From the NCBI GenBank assembly GCA_029379385.1, contig CM055612.1, positions 16,120,001 through 16,184,000 on the forward strand: a stretch of DNA of 64,000 nt, in the 5' to 3' direction. How positions within the stretch are numbered: position 1 is the stretch's first letter; the number at the start of each line of letters is the position of its first letter. A model generated the notes under the pieces. The model was not told the origin of the DNA and ran no database searches. It worked only from the letters and a program-made list of their open reading frames with translations. A program made the translations under genes and the position numbers. Source of the DNA: Quillaja saponaria. Lineage: Eukaryota > Streptophyta > Magnoliopsida > Fabales > Quillajaceae. Below are positions 45,455-57,899 of this stretch, piece by piece.

Positions 45455-46510
45455 TACTGGATTCTTCATGGGAAAATAAAATTTATCAAATTTTCAATCT
45501 AATGCTAAAATAAGATAGCCCATAATCATCAATAAGGGTTTAGCTGTACAATTCAAATTCTAACTTAATTATCAATAGTATTACAGTTCCTTAAATATTT
45601 CAAGATTAAAATGTTAAAATATCCAGTTAACTTTAGGTTTGATTTAGACAATTGATCCCTTCAATTTTAATTAACTTATCCACTCCTCCATAATTATTAA
45701 AAGTGTAAATATTTGATCAATGGATAATGTATAGAGTTTTACTCTGTTAGGAACTAACTTTTCCCTGAAAAAAAAATCCAAGACACCCATTGTGAGGAAA
45801 TTTTTTTAGTCCACGGATCAATTTTTCCGATGGTTTGTTAGTCACTATATCGAAAGTCTCTTTTACCCTAAATGGTTGTAGTTTAATTAGCTTATCTCTT
45901 GAATTCTATATTATTTAGTGGGTTGATTCATCCTATTTTATCTGGAGAAGTCCTCACAAAAGAAATTTCTTCTTAGAAAAATATTCGCAAGTTATTATTT
46001 TTTTCTTTGTTTTCATTAGAGATTCAAAAATGCTACAAGGTTATTATTGGAGTAAAATTAGTCAGTTGAAACTACTTTTTTGTTCATAATTGTTTTCTTT
46101 TGATTAGAGATAATGAATTCATATAATTGATGATATTAAGACTTTTGTTAGCCTTGTCCATGAATACCGGTATACATCTTTGATCAATTAGTGTTCAAAG
46201 CTTTGAACTATATTATGAGCTTAACTTCTTAATTTGGAAATGGAGGGTTGATATAATAACTCTAGGTAGGACTAATGCCAAATATTTTATGTTGAAATAT
46301 TTATGGCTTCTGATGTTGGGAAGAGAAAATTTTAATATTTTCATGTTGCGGCTTCATGGGATATGCAATTTAGCTGATTACAAACTTACCATTGATTAGT
46401 TTATAATGGTAGCTTACAATTAAAGATTTTATTTTGAAGTTTTTTTGTAATTCTTTTGTGATAATTCCATCCTCAATAAGTACAGCCTGTTTAATAAATC
46501 CTAATTAAAA
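44878..46510. other. AT-rich spacer with homopolymer runs
   Basis: No recognised element. It contains an A-run at 44,947-44,963 and a T-run of about 30 at 45,423-45,452. The only coherent short frame is a 57-codon minus-strand frame next to the A-run, listed separately. The rest shows no gene-like sequence to me. Confidence 0.4.
44964..45137 (-). CDS. Possible small ORF, 57 aa, unknown
   Basis: A minus-strand frame starts MTELPYNDLLLKYSINIF, passes through an acidic run (KEEEEDDDD) and ends SNRYLI before a TGA stop. The composition is more protein-like than the surrounding AT-rich frames, but I recognise no family. It could be a gene fragment captured by a mobile element, because an A-run lies directly next to its 3' side on the plus strand. 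No promoter or splice context can be judged, and chance is a real possibility. Confidence 0.2.
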   Translation of the reverse strand: MTELPYNDLLLKYSINIFKNTASKEEEEDDDDYGLEMLMILSDYITDLQKVSNRYLI

Positions 46511-49500
46511 AATATTTTTATATATATTATTTTTATAAAGGTATGAGACAATATTAAGTATACACCATACTATTACACTTTTGACTTTTTGACTTGGTAC
46601 ATTTTATTCTTTTGTCCCTTCTTTACTTTATTTTTCCTTGTTGGCTGATTTTGCTCCTCATGTGTTTGCCTCCGCCAACTTTGCTATCTCTGCCCTTATT
46701 TTTCCCCTGTTTTGAAAACTCTCCACTGCTTTTGAGTTTGGTCACTTCCCTATTTTGGTTGATTCCAGAAAATTTTGGTAGTCTTTTAAGTCTAGCCGAG
46801 TGAAACATTTTATTATCTCCTTGGTTGTGTGAAATTCCTCTTGGTTTAGCCTTCCCTAGTCATGCTGCTATGAGCTATGTTTAAGACAGCAGCTAGATGT
46901 TTTCTTGGAGCCGTGTGCTACTCTTTTCCTTCCTCTGTTTTGGATTGATAAATTCCTTGTTAAACCAAGCTCCATAGCCCTCTTTGCAACTGTTTTCCTT
47001 CCTTGTTTGGACGCCCATCTTTCCTTCAGCTCCAAGCCCTTTTCTGTCCGTGTAGCTACTCTACTTCATGGAAGCAATTGAATAGCTCTAGCAGTGTAAC
47101 GTTCATTTTCCAACCATGCTTTGTGTTCCTCCTTACAGCAGCTGCCTTTGTCTTTGAAGTGCAGCCTTCTTCTTAGCCTTAGCAACTCCACGACTGTCTT
47201 GAAATTAGTAGGAGCAGAAGCAGCTTGCGGCACTCCTTGCCTTCACCATGAATATGGTTGGCAGTAGCAAATTGTTGGCTAACTCTTGAGCCACCCCTCC
47301 TTCAACCGTACAGGCTTTTGTAATGTTGATTGCTTATGGCAGTAGGGCAGCAAGGATAAAAACTCTTCCATAGCAGCCGGTTGGAGGTTAGGTAGTGTAA
47401 TTTTATTTTATTATTAAGAATTTCTTAGTTTAATTGCTTTAAGAGTAGAGAATTCTAGTAGGTTGATGAGTTAGTTTAAAAATTAGGTGAATTGGAATAA
47501 AAAGCTATGAACAAAAAGGGTAAAAATATGATGATTGTGATTATTGAGAAAAACATGGAAAACTTAATGTATTATGTTGCAAGTATCTAGTTTAGTTTTT
47601 ATGGATTATAAATAACAAATATAATTTTGAATTCAACATTTAGAATATGCATAAAATAGAATTAAGGAGTTGTGTTGAATTTCTTGGTATATGTGTATAT
47701 ATATATATGTACACATTAAGGGAAATTTAAGACGCCTTTAAGGTGTTTGTTAGAAAGCCTTAAAGAAACTAGTTATAGCATAATGAATGAAATTTGGTTT
47801 ATTCCATTTTTAGGAGGTTAAGTATTATTTAAGTTTGAATAAGAGTTCTTAAACAAGAGTAGATAGTGGTTGGTTAAGGTTGTGGATTAAGGTGTTAATA
47901 AACGTGAGTAGTGAGTATGAACAAATAAGTGGTGATGTATGTAAAGTATTGAAAAATGAGAGTTAAGTGGTTTTTGAAAAGGTGTAGGGCCTGATTTTGT
48001 GAGTTAAAGAAATTTTGTGTTTCAGGTGCTCTTGGAGCTAAATTAAATTAAGAGTTCCAAAGAGAAAATGTAACTTAGGTTGTTAAGGTGATGTCTGTAA
48101 AATTTTGTAACTTGGTTCTAAGTATATTTTTTGATAGAGCTATTGGAATATAGCTAGGTCTGTGTAGGATTTTTAGTGAACTTCAGTCAATCTGGAGGAC
48201 TTTGTAGGAGGTTGAGATTTGAATTAGCCTAGGACTTTTAACTAAAAGTTTTTTTTTTTTTTTTCTGACATACTAAAGAACAAATCTGGAGTAGGTCAGG
48301 TTTTAATTCCTTATTATGTATATTTTGGAGGTGTTGGAAGTCAGGATTATGATTTTCGGATACTAACTGAACATGTTTTGGTATGACTGACTTTAAAGGG
48401 TCTTAAAGGTTGATTTAGGAGGAGAGGGATGAAGATGAAAATTTTCTAACACCTTCATAAGCTAGACTGGAAAGTTTCATAATTTATTTTCCAAGTATGA
48501 GAATTTTACAAGCATCGGAATCAGAGGTTGGTAACTAGGAATTGTACGAGTGCCTTATTTTTGTTCATGTGAGGAATTGAGTGAATTCAAGGTTGATTTT
48601 AGGAAAGTTTCTAAATAAGAAAGATAGATAACTTTCTAAAGATAATACTTAAACTTGGTTTTGTTAAATTTTGTTAAGTATATAAGCATAAATCAAATAT
48701 ATCTTCAAGATCGTTGTGAAAATAACTAAAGAAGAGTTAACTTTAAATAATACTTGAAACTTGGTAACTCTAGATTTTCGGAACTAAAATGTTATAATTG
48801 AGGAATTATCAAACTAAGTAACACTTGGAAAATATAATTGTACCTTCAAAAGTAAGGTTGAATCAACGACGCGCGTGGACATAAGTGTAAGTAACGAATG
48901 AAATCGGTTAAAGATGAGTGGTTAATTGTTACCATTCGGTTGCTAGATTATTATGTGTAATTGTTACCATTCGGTTGCTAGATTATTATGTGTAATTGGA
49001 TGTGTATTTGAATAAATATGTTATATGAAAAAGTAAGCAAGTGCTGTCTTTCAGTGAGTTATTTGAATTATGTTTATTTCAAATTTTTTGTGGTTGATAT
49101 GGGCCAACGAAGTGAAATATTTTTTGAAATGATTTTATTTTCAAAACTGAAATCCAAGTACACCTAAGATGTGTAATTTAATATTCTGATATGAGATTTT
49201 TCTGATAAGTGTTTTTAAAGAATTGAGTACTCAGCCCCGGTGGATGGATTTAAAGAAGATTCAGTGATTCTGTTTCTGATTCTATTTGGTGTGCGAGTGC
49301 AAAACTGCAGGTGAGAGCAGGTGTGCGAGGCTGAGTTACTCTGTTGGCCCTTTGCTTGCTTTGTATACTTTGATTAACTTGATTGTTTTAATTGAACTAT
49401 GCTTGTTAAGTATTATGTTTCTATAACGGTGTAAGGGTAATCTTAATGATTTTGTAAGTTATAATATGCTAATATATTAAATGACTATATTATATAATGT

Positions 49501-50071
49501 TACTTGTGTTGAGTGATACTAGTACCCTTTGGGTACTATTTTTCACTCACTGAGTCCGTAGTACTCACTATTCTTTATTGATATTGTTTTAGTAACAGGA
49601 TCTTAAGTGATGTCAACCACTAATAATAGGCTTTGCCGAATGTTTGGTGATAAGGTAATTCTTCGGAATCTTAATCTTGAAGTCAAAGAATGAAGGTTTG
49701 CAGTCACCCTAGAACTGTGAGGTGTCTGGTCTTATGTTTTGCAATAGTTTAGTTATTTGTTATTGTGATAAGAAACGGAACAGAGCTCCTTGTTGTCTTG
49801 TTGTTGTGGTTGTTATTGTATAAGAACATGAATATGTTGTTTATATTATATGGGCATGTTCCACTAATTACGGGAAACTTCTACCAAAATTTTCAATAAA
49901 TTGTTATTTGTTTCTGTAAATAAACTTTTACAGTAACTTTTGTTTTATAAAATGTTTTTATGCATTGATTTAGTCAAAGAGTCATATGTGTTCAATTGGG
50001 GTAAAGTCAAGGTTACGGAGGTTTTGTTATCTGATCCTTCATCCAGTCATGCCTCTGTGAGGGGTATGACA
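46511..50071 (+). repeat. Long LTR copy H, plus strand, 5' end unclear
   Basis: The right end is canonical (GTCATGCCTCTGTGAGGGG, then TATGACA at 50,071). It contains the hairpins GTACCCTTTGGGTAC (49,522-49,536) and GAGTCCGTAGTACTC (49,552-49,566), and CAGCCCCGGTGGATGG at 49,232. The left end aligns with the family only from the AT-rich tract near 46,511, about 350 bp into the LTR, so the start is missing or too diverged. A 35-bp tandem duplication lies at about 48,926-48,995. No primer site follows, so it is a solo or orphan LTR. Confidence 0.75.
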
Positions 50072-51360
50072 TTTTTGTTAAGCTTTATTATCGTCGTAAA
50101 TGTGCTAATGCTGGATATGTGTCCAAAAAAGAAAAACCCATAAATGCTATGGTTTTAGCAAGAACAAATTAAACATCCTAAAGCTCTTGGTATTAGATTT
50201 TGTATTGCTAGAATTGAATAAAATAACGTCTTTTATTTTTGTTGTGCTATCATCTTTGATTAAACTTTAGATCAAAACAATTCAACTTATTTAATACCAT
50301 TGAACAGTTTTCTTATTGCCCTAATGATAGTTTGATTTTGTAGACATAATTTAAGAAAATATTAAATCAACACTCAGATTTTGCATGGAGAAAAGGATGT
50401 TCATGGATTGTCTTCAGCAAAAAACTCTAAAGCAGGATGAAGACTTCACTTCATTATTATTTCCATGTTTTTTTTTTTTTTTTTTTTTTTGACAACTTTG
50501 ATAATGTTGGTACCACATGAAAAGAAGGACCATTTATTTGGTTGTCTATTCACCTTTTACTGCATGTATGGTATATACAAATATAGGAGATTGTAATCTT
50601 ACCTTCACAGGACTTGGACTTGGCATCAACCATATTTATTGAGCATTGAAATGATTGACCGTGAGTAATATAATGGTCAAGTTTTCCAACTTGTCTATGA
50701 TATCTCCACAAAGAAAAGGTGATTTGTCTGTGACCATTGTTAATATAATTGACCATCGCAACTTTCCTATGCCCGTGCAACTAGTTTTCACATTTATGGT
50801 GTACTAGGTGATCATATTGTGTTTATGTTAGAAAAAGAAACAAATGATGTCGTGTTTCCATCGTAAACATATTATGTAAGAAAAACTTGAATATCGATAA
50901 TAATAATAATAAAATAAAAACAAGTGGAATTATGGTAATCTATTTGTAACATGATCCAAGTCTTGATGGCTTAGTTTTTATAATTTGCAATCTAGTACAA
51001 GTGGTTAGTTACTATCATGAACTAAGCAATGAAGATTATGTAGGTATTTTTAATAAAATTCAATCGGTATAATCAGATTGACTTTGTAAGTCCTGTGATA
51101 AAACAACTGCAATAGTTGAACTTGCAGTTTTGAAGTGTTTACATTATGGATGATCTGAACTAGTTATGATCACTTAAGTTAAAAATGTTAATAATAAGAA
51201 TTTGCTAAATTTGTAGTTTAAAAAAAATGATCTGATAAGTTTTTCTTGTCAAAATTAATAAAACTGAAAAAAATGTAGAGCATCATTAAAATAACATATT
51301 ATTATAAGAAATTACATTTAAAAAATGTAAGAAAAAATACATTAAATATTCTTAAATTTA
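50072..51360. other. Spacer without recognised gene
   Basis: AT-rich DNA with a T-run at 50,469-50,490. A minus-strand frame at 50,550-50,780 (76 codons) is not recognisable as a known protein. It may be old flanking DNA or unrecognised repeat. Confidence 0.4.
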
Positions 51361-51369
51361 TCTTTTTTT

Positions 51370-52560
51370 GCTTTAATTGTAGGCATGTGCGCCTTGTATA
51401 ACTCTTTTCCTTGCAAAAAGAATACTTGACCGAACTTTTTGAGATATTTTCAGTCCACTTTTCATTCATAAAGATCGAGGACTTCCTTTAGTAGTCACAT
51501 ATGGATGATCATGAAAAATCAAAGATGCATTTGAGTCAGATTGACTACATCCAAAATCCAATCCTTCCAATTAATTTCATTTGACATGTCACCCAGCCTA
51601 TTTTTGGATATTTCTCTATGCTCAAAAAGTCAAGCTCCTCAATTAACCTACGCAAACCTTGAATTGCAACATCGGGATGCTTTTCGGATCGTGTAGCTTT
51701 TTCTGAAAGTTCAAGAGAATGAACAATAAAACTGTTATACAATATTGTGAAAGGTTTGTTACTACCATTATGAAGCTCATACTCACCACTCCTTCAAATT
51801 TATCTTGTTAGCATCAATTGTCCACCTCTTTAAAATGTAACATGAATGCAAGTTTTTTACTCTTTTCTTAATGAAAATTGTCTACACATGCCTACAAAGA
51901 ATACCCAAGTATTTAAACATATGAGAAGTGCAATCTTCCTTTACAGAGGTGGAATGCCACATAATAAATTGATCTATCTATGTTAATCTCATGCACATTG
52001 TCTGCATAAACATCATCAATAACTTGAAGTTTTTTAGCAATAATTTTTTAGAATTCACGATCGTTCATCTTAAAACATTTTAAACATTTTTTTAGGATAC
52101 ACTTTTGAAGCTTCTTCTTCTATAGGATACAAGGTTTACAAAACTGGCTTTGAATTCAATGTATTGAAATCCTTAATCTCTCTGTTTTACCACGCCTTAA
52201 GAGCTTTTACATATTGAGCCATAAACTTACCTAATAGAGTGTCACTTTATTGTGAGGTTGAAATACCAGCATAAATATAGAACTTATATATGTGGGGACC
52301 CACTTCTCACGATTGTAATGTATCTTCATAAGCTAATCATTATTTTGCAAACCATATTTTTCAATAATGCCTCCCCAATCAAATTCAAATTCATCTATAG
52401 TGATAAATGAATGTAGGCAATTGGAAACTTAGAATCTTCATGATCATGATACACATAGTTTAAGTACTCATGAACTGTTTTTTTCAATATACCGTACAAC
52501 AATGATAGGTAGCTTCTGGCAATATCCTTGGAGCGAAACTTTTAAACTGTGATTTTAGAG
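51370..52560 (-). pseudogene. FAR1/FHY3-like (MULE transposase-derived) remnant
   Basis: FAR1-related proteins are plant factors domesticated from Mutator-like transposases. Translating the minus strand in shifting frames gives the family layout. DEFEFDWGGIIEKYGL and REKWVPTYI match the end of the MULE transposase core. KMNDREF, then NIDRSIYYVAFHL and GRLHFSY, match the segment before the SWIM zinc finger, where the CxCxxFE...CRH pattern is largely destroyed. LELSEKATRSEKHPDVAIQG with LRRLIEELD (51,545-51,742) matches the C-terminal helical tail. Stops occur every few dozen codons. It could descend from a host FAR1-like gene or a MULE; the N-terminal FAR1 domain is not seen. Confidence 0.55.
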
Positions 52561-52849
52561 TATTGAAATGTAATAGGATGAAAGCCAATCGACTGAACTT
52601 AACCTAGAAGTTGCTTTTTCAGTCCACTATAAGTTCAGTAAGCTAAAGGCATCAAGTAATTGAAAGTAAGTTGATAGGGTCAGCTAAAACACATCAGCTA
52701 AGCAAGTTCAACTAAATTATATAAGTTGTTCTCATCAGTTGTATGAGTCCAGTTGACTAAAAAATACAGTTTTATGAAATTTCAGCATGAATAAAAATAC
52801 AATATCACATATCAAAACATGAACAAACAATTATGCAAACATATCAAAC

Positions 52850-53412
52850 TAACACCTTAGAGTAGACATTCAAAGTTCTCTTCTAAGTTTGGAAAATTGT
52901 TCCTCATTAAAAGGTTTTGTAAAAATATTAGCAGATTTTATGAGTTAATTTTAAAATAATAACTTATTTTTAAACATTATATCTAATAAAACGATGTTTG
53001 ACTTCAATCTAGTTCTAGAAAGCTGAATGTGATTCTTAGTAAGATTGATGCCACTAGTATTATCATAGAAAACTAGAATATGATCACATATCAAATTAGA
53101 ATAAAACAATTTTAGTTTCATCCATAACAGCTGAGCATAGTTGCTCTTAGCTACAACATATTCAGCTTTACTAGTAGATAAAGCAACTAAATGTTATTTC
53201 TTACTAAACCAAGAAACAAGAATGTGTCCAAGAAAAAAGAATGTGTCCTAGAAATTGACAAGTGCCACTAGTACTCTTCCTGTCAAGCTTGCAATTAGTA
53301 AAATCAGCATAAGAATATCCAATCAAATCGAAGTTGTCACATTTAAGATAAAATATGCCAAGAGATTGAGTTTCAATCAAATATTTAAAAATTCTCTTAA
53401 TAGTAGTAGTTA
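52850..53412 (-). pseudogene. Ty1/copia fragment (end of RT and RNase H), left of CACTA insertion
   Basis: The minus strand encodes IKRIFKYLIETQSLGIFYLK, FDLIGYSYADFTNCK and LDRKSTSGTCQFLG, then an RNase H block with YDNTSGINLTKNHIQLSRT and SANIFTKPFNEEQFSKLRRE. This is the end of a plant copia polyprotein. Its upstream half is found 8.6 kb away at 62,054, and the frame continues between them once the CACTA insertion and one copy of its 3-bp duplication are discounted. LTRs are not visible on the left side. Confidence 0.85.
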
Positions 53413-53464
53413 AATCTCTACAAGAAAAAGCATTATCAACGTTTGCCACATAAAAAGTCAAAAT

Positions 53465-53830
53465 ACATAATCTACGTCTGCACACAGACGCATAAAAGCA
53501 GACACAGTGAGATTACTTAACTCAACTCAACTTAACTATACCTTAAAACCCAAACTAGTTTGGGTTGGCTCATCTTTATAGCGTCTGGAACCCAAACTCA
53601 ATAAGACTAGACTCAGAAAAAAGTTTCTAGTCTGCACAGATACAAAACCTAGCTGCCAATAATTAGGATACCACGTATTAGCGTCAGGGTCCTAGATGCT
53701 AAAATGCAGACTGCTTCTGCCTTACAAATTCAGAAAAATAAATGCAAATATTTTTAAAGTTTTTGTAAATTATCTATGTATGCATTTCACAGACGAAAGA
53801 AAAACAAATGCAGACACAGATGTTTAAAAT
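53465..53830. repeat. Left subterminal repeat cluster of CACTA element
   Basis: Multiple short words in both orientations: CTACGTCTGCAC, CAGACGCATAAAA, GCAGACACAG, GCAGACTGCTTCTGCC and CAGACGAAAG. In CACTA elements such subterminal motifs are binding sites for the TNPA-type protein. The matching cluster is at 61,690-62,035. Confidence 0.7.
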
Positions 53831-54229
53831 TTTTTAGTTGTTTTATTTAATTTTTATTTTATACCTGTAAATACCTACTTCAAAAGATTTTTTTATTAAA
53901 TCCAAATTTGATAGAAATAAAAAAATTAATATACAAAAATATCGATCTTAATAATATTATTTACAATAAATAATAAATGAAAGTAAAATACATAAATCTA
54001 AATATCAACTTCATCTCCAAATTCTAAGTCTTCATCATCTCCAGCTTCTTCGTCAGCCTAAGTCAGGTGTGAAAGCCTGGATATTGGAAATGGAACCTGA
54101 AATAATTAAAATAAATTTGTTATAAGTTATATACATTTAAATTAATATCCATATAAGTTAAAACTCTAATTAATTAACTTTCACAAATTAAGAAAAAATT
54201 TCAAAATTATATTTTATTTCCATTTGTTC

Positions 54230-55191
54230 CTAAATGACTTATTGGTCCTCACGTTTGTTCCCGTATTCCCAGAATTCTAAACGAACTAGTAATTTTGATC
54301 ATTTTGCTCCCGGACCCAAACTTGGTCCAAATAGATTTCCGGCTTTTCCTACACGTCTTACTTGTCCCCAAGGTTGTGCTGGTACTCTTGGAATCCTAAA
54401 TGAACTAGTATTAAACTATTTTGTCCCTCGAACCTTTTTTCAAAGTATTTGCCTTGAAACTCTAAATTTGTCCTAAAATCCTAACTGTTATTCCAAATAG
54501 ATTTCCAACTTTTTCTATAGGTCTTATTCATCCCCACAGTCTTGTTAGTACTCCCAAAATCCTAAATGAATTAGTATTTGGCCGTTTTACCCCCCGAACC
54601 TAAGTTTTTAAAGTTTTTGTTTTGAAACTCAAAATTGTTCTAAAATCCTAACCTTTATTCCAAATGGATTTTCAGCTTTTCCTACAGGTCTTATTTCTCC
54701 CCACGGTCGTGTTGCTACTCCTGAAATCCTAAACAGACTAGTATTTGGCCGTTTTTTCCCTCCCCCCAACCCATGTTTTCAAGGTTTTTGTCTTAAAACT
54801 TAAAATTTGTCTTAAAATCCTAATTGTTAATCCAAATGGATTTTTGACTTTTTCTACAGGTCTTATTCATCCCTACAATCTTGCCGGTACTTCCAAAATC
54901 CTAAACGGACTAGTATTTGACTGTTTTGCCCCTCAAACCCAAGTTTTCAAAGTTTTTATCCTGAAACTCAAAATTTTTCCTAAAATCCATTAATCTAGAT
55001 GGATTTCTGGCTTTTCCTACACGTCTCATTCATCCCCACATTAATGCCGATACTCCCTGAATCATAAACAAACTAGTATTTGACCATTAGCCTCCGAACC
55101 CATTTCAAAGTTTTTGTCTTTAAACTCAAAATTTGTCTTAAAATCCTATTTCTGGCTTTTCCTACAGGTCTTATTTGTCTCTAGGGTCATG
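54230..55191 (+). repeat. 165-170-bp minisatellite, left block
   Basis: About six diverged copies. Each contains CTACAGGTCTTATTCATCCC, GGTACTCCxGAAATCCTAAA, ACTAGTATTTGxCCGTTTT, CAAGTTTTCAAAGTTTTTG and ACTCAAAATTTGTCCTAAAA. The GGTACTC word recurs near 54,381, 54,546, 54,714, 54,886 and 55,048. The array is cut by a solo LTR and continues at 57,603. Open frames here (for example 54,745-54,993) merely follow the repeat. Confidence 0.85.
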
Positions 55192-55559
55192 CTGACTGTA
55201 ACATCCCCTAAATTAAGTAATAAATTAATTATAGGATAAGTAATTATCTTTAAAAGCTAAATAGGATTTAAAATTTAGTATCAAGATTATACATATTGTT
55301 CCATGTACAGGAATAGTACATGTGCATATAAAATACATATAAAAATATGTATATGATATGTATTAGTATAGGAGTAGTATATACATATAAATACATGTGC
55401 ATATATATATTCATACACATATTTGCGTACAAGACAAAAATATATGTGCATGAATAGCAAAATATGGACAAGTGTAGGCATTGGAACAAAGATGGAAAAA
55501 TATTACATGATGGTGTTGGAAAAAGGAAAAAATAATAAAATATAAGCTACTTGCTAGAA

Positions 55560-56070
55560 AAGAAAATTTGAGGAATTAGGTGTAAAAAGAAGATTAAGTG
55601 TGGCAAATTGTAATAAATGAAGGGGTTTATGTAAGGAAGAGAATAAGTGTGACAATTTGCAATTAATAAAGGGACTTAGGTGTAAGAAGGAGAATAAGTG
55701 TGGTAATTTGTAATTAATGAAGGGACTTAGTTATAAGAATGAGGAAAAATGGTGGAAAGGTTGTAATAATTAAGGGGGCATATGAAAGAAAGGCAAGACA
55801 CAAGATGACAAGTAATAATTAACATGGAAAGGTGGCTAGACAAGTGGAAGACAATGAGGTTACTAGGTGGACATGAAATGATTAAGTAGGACATGTATGA
55901 ATTAAGGAAGCAAGGTGTCCATGAAATGATTAAGTAAGATATGTGTAATGAATTAAGGAAACATGGTGTCCATGAAATGATTAAGTAGGATATGTGTAGA
56001 GATTTAAGGAAACAAGGTATACATGAAACAATTATAGTGGATATGTGTAGAGATTTAAAGTAACTAGGTG
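55560..56070 (+). repeat. Short tandem arrays (~57 bp units) within the solo LTR
   Basis: Two arrays. At 55,560-55,735 about three units share GAATAAGTGTGxxAATTTG and AATGAAGGGACTTAG. At 55,850-56,070 about four units share CATGAAATGATTAAGTAGG, ATATGTGTA and AATTAAGGAAACAAGGTGT. Units are about 55-60 bp and diverged. Confidence 0.75.
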
Positions 56071-56242
56071 TCTTACTAATGATGAAAGAATCCAAACTAG
56101 GAAATAGGTGATGGACAAGTGTAAGAAAGAAAAATACACGTGTTAATTTAGAGAATGACAAATGGAATGTTGTAATTTTAGATAACTAAAAGGGTAAAAT
56201 AGGAAACAAAACTTTCTCCTAAAATCCAGGCCTTGGCCATGC

Positions 56243-56252
56243 ACTATAAGTA
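56243..56252 (+). promoter_or_regulatory. TATA-like box of the solo LTR
   Basis: ACTATAAGTA lies mid-LTR, about 40 bp before a purine-rich leader. This position suits an LTR retrotransposon promoter (U3/R boundary). It is inferred from position and wording only. Confidence 0.45.
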
Positions 56253-57602
56253 GGAAGGGGGTGACCGAAAATGCATAGGCAAGGTAAGTGTGCACTAAAG
56301 TGAGAGAAAGTGAGAGAAAAAGTGAGAAAGCAAAGAAAATGAGAGAAAAGTGAGAAATTAAAGGAGGAAAAGAGGAAACCGTGAGGTAGAGGAAGGAAGA
56401 AGTAAACTGTAAGCTAGAGGAAGAAGAAGCTGTGAAACTAGGAAGAAGAAAAGGAGACCGAGAGCTAGGAGGAAAAGGAAAACTGAGAAGGAAAGGAAAA
56501 GGGAAAGAAAACAAGGAAAGAAAACCAAAACTAAGCTTACTAAGCAAGTATTCATGCATTCTTTTGTTTTATTTTATCTTTGCTTTAAAAATTACTTCCT
56601 TGTTACTCTTATATTATTTCTACATATGAAAGTATGCATTAATCCTTTTTGGGAAGCTAAAAGGAAATGAGAAAAAGGATAAATAATTCTATTAACTTGT
56701 CTTAGTTCATGTTGGCTGAAGTTCACCAATTATCTATAAAGATGCTAAAATCATAGTATGGATCCTACTATAGAGAGTCAGTGCCATTACTACAAGAGGT
56801 TGGTATCCATGGTACATAGAAATTCTTGTAAGGCAGTCTCGAGTTTGTATGAACCGGTCAAGAAGGTTACTAAGGAGTGGAAAAGATGAAAATGATAAAT
56901 GTTGCATTGCATATTCCTATATTTCTTAAAACTGCAATTAAGAATCTTTCGTTGTTATGTATGAATGCTTGTTGAGGTTCGACTCATTTTCCTAAATCTT
57001 GGTGTGCAGATTGATTAGCGCCATGAATGTATATTTTTTTCCTTGGAGGAAGGCGTGGTATATGTAATGAGGAAAGATGACAAGTGTATGGAACGCATGG
57101 GAATAGACTTGTATAACCGGGTTGCTTTTATGTACAATTGTAAAATGTATTCTTAACAAGTTTACTTAGTAATGATAGTAATTTTGGAAGGAAGCCTAGT
57201 AATACTAAAAAAAATTAGCTCCTCTTAACTCTTATATAAATTACTTAATGTAACGAAACGTAGTTTGCAAATTGTGTCTCTAGGAATATTAATCTACTAT
57301 TCACAAGTTACATTTCGTAAGTAAATCTTGATTAATTAAAGATTAAATAAATAGAGTAACATGGACTTAAAGTCCATTTGAGGAAAAGGTAATATTTAGA
57401 AAGAGGAATACAAGATACACTAATTATGGTTGTATAGTGATTAGTGAAATAAGAATAATGTTCAAGGAAAATTATACAAGTATCACCATTGAAAAAAAAA
57501 CAAAGATGTAGAAAATACAAGTAATAAAAGCATTACCGATTAAATTAGCTTAAGAGTTTATTAGTAGATTAAGTGAAGGATTAAGGAAAGTGGGGTGTTA
57601 TA

Positions 57603-57860
57603 CTGGTACTCTCGAAATCCTAAACGGGCTAGTATTTGACCTTTTTTCCCCCAAACCATAACTTGTCATGTTTTTGCATGTAAAGTCAAAATTTGTCCTA
57701 AAATCTGAATCGTTGATTCAAATAGATTTTTGATTTTTCCTACAGGACTTATTCGACCCTAAGGTCATGCCAGTACTACTGAAATCCTAAAGGTCTAGTA
57801 TTTGATTGTTTTCCCCCCAAATCTAAATTTGGCATGTTTTTGCATGTAAAGACAAATAAA
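57603..57860 (+). repeat. 165-170-bp minisatellite, right block
   Basis: Two further copies continue the array after the solo LTR. CTGGTACTCTCGAAATCCTA is at 57,603 and CCAGTACTACTGAAATCC at 57,770, a spacing of about 168 bp. The array ends as the transposase-like region begins. Confidence 0.85.
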
Positions 57861-57899
57861 CTAATACTTTTCCATTATGAAAATGAAATTTAAATAATA

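Larger units (their letters stand above)
55197..57602 (+). repeat. Solo LTR (2.4 kb) of a second family, inside the minisatellite
   Basis: It runs from TGTAACATCCCCTAAATTAA to GTGGGGTGTTATA. The flanks CTGAC (55,192-55,196) and CTGGT (57,603-57,607) are a decayed 5-bp duplication, and the minisatellite phrase ATGCTGGTACTC is restored when it is removed. It includes a TATA-like ACTATAAGTA at 56,243, a purine-rich stretch after it (about 56,286-56,530) and two short tandem arrays. No internal region, primer site or polypurine tract is present. It differs from the TGTTATAAC family. Confidence 0.8.

Noticed and set aside
55268..55489. Overlapping minus-strand ORFs rich in Tyr, His and Met
   Set aside because: Translations of ATATGTATA-type low-complexity DNA at the start of the solo LTR.
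56143..56559. 138-codon Ser/Phe-rich minus-strand ORF
   Set aside because: It is the complement of the purine-rich leader of the solo LTR; composition alone keeps it open.
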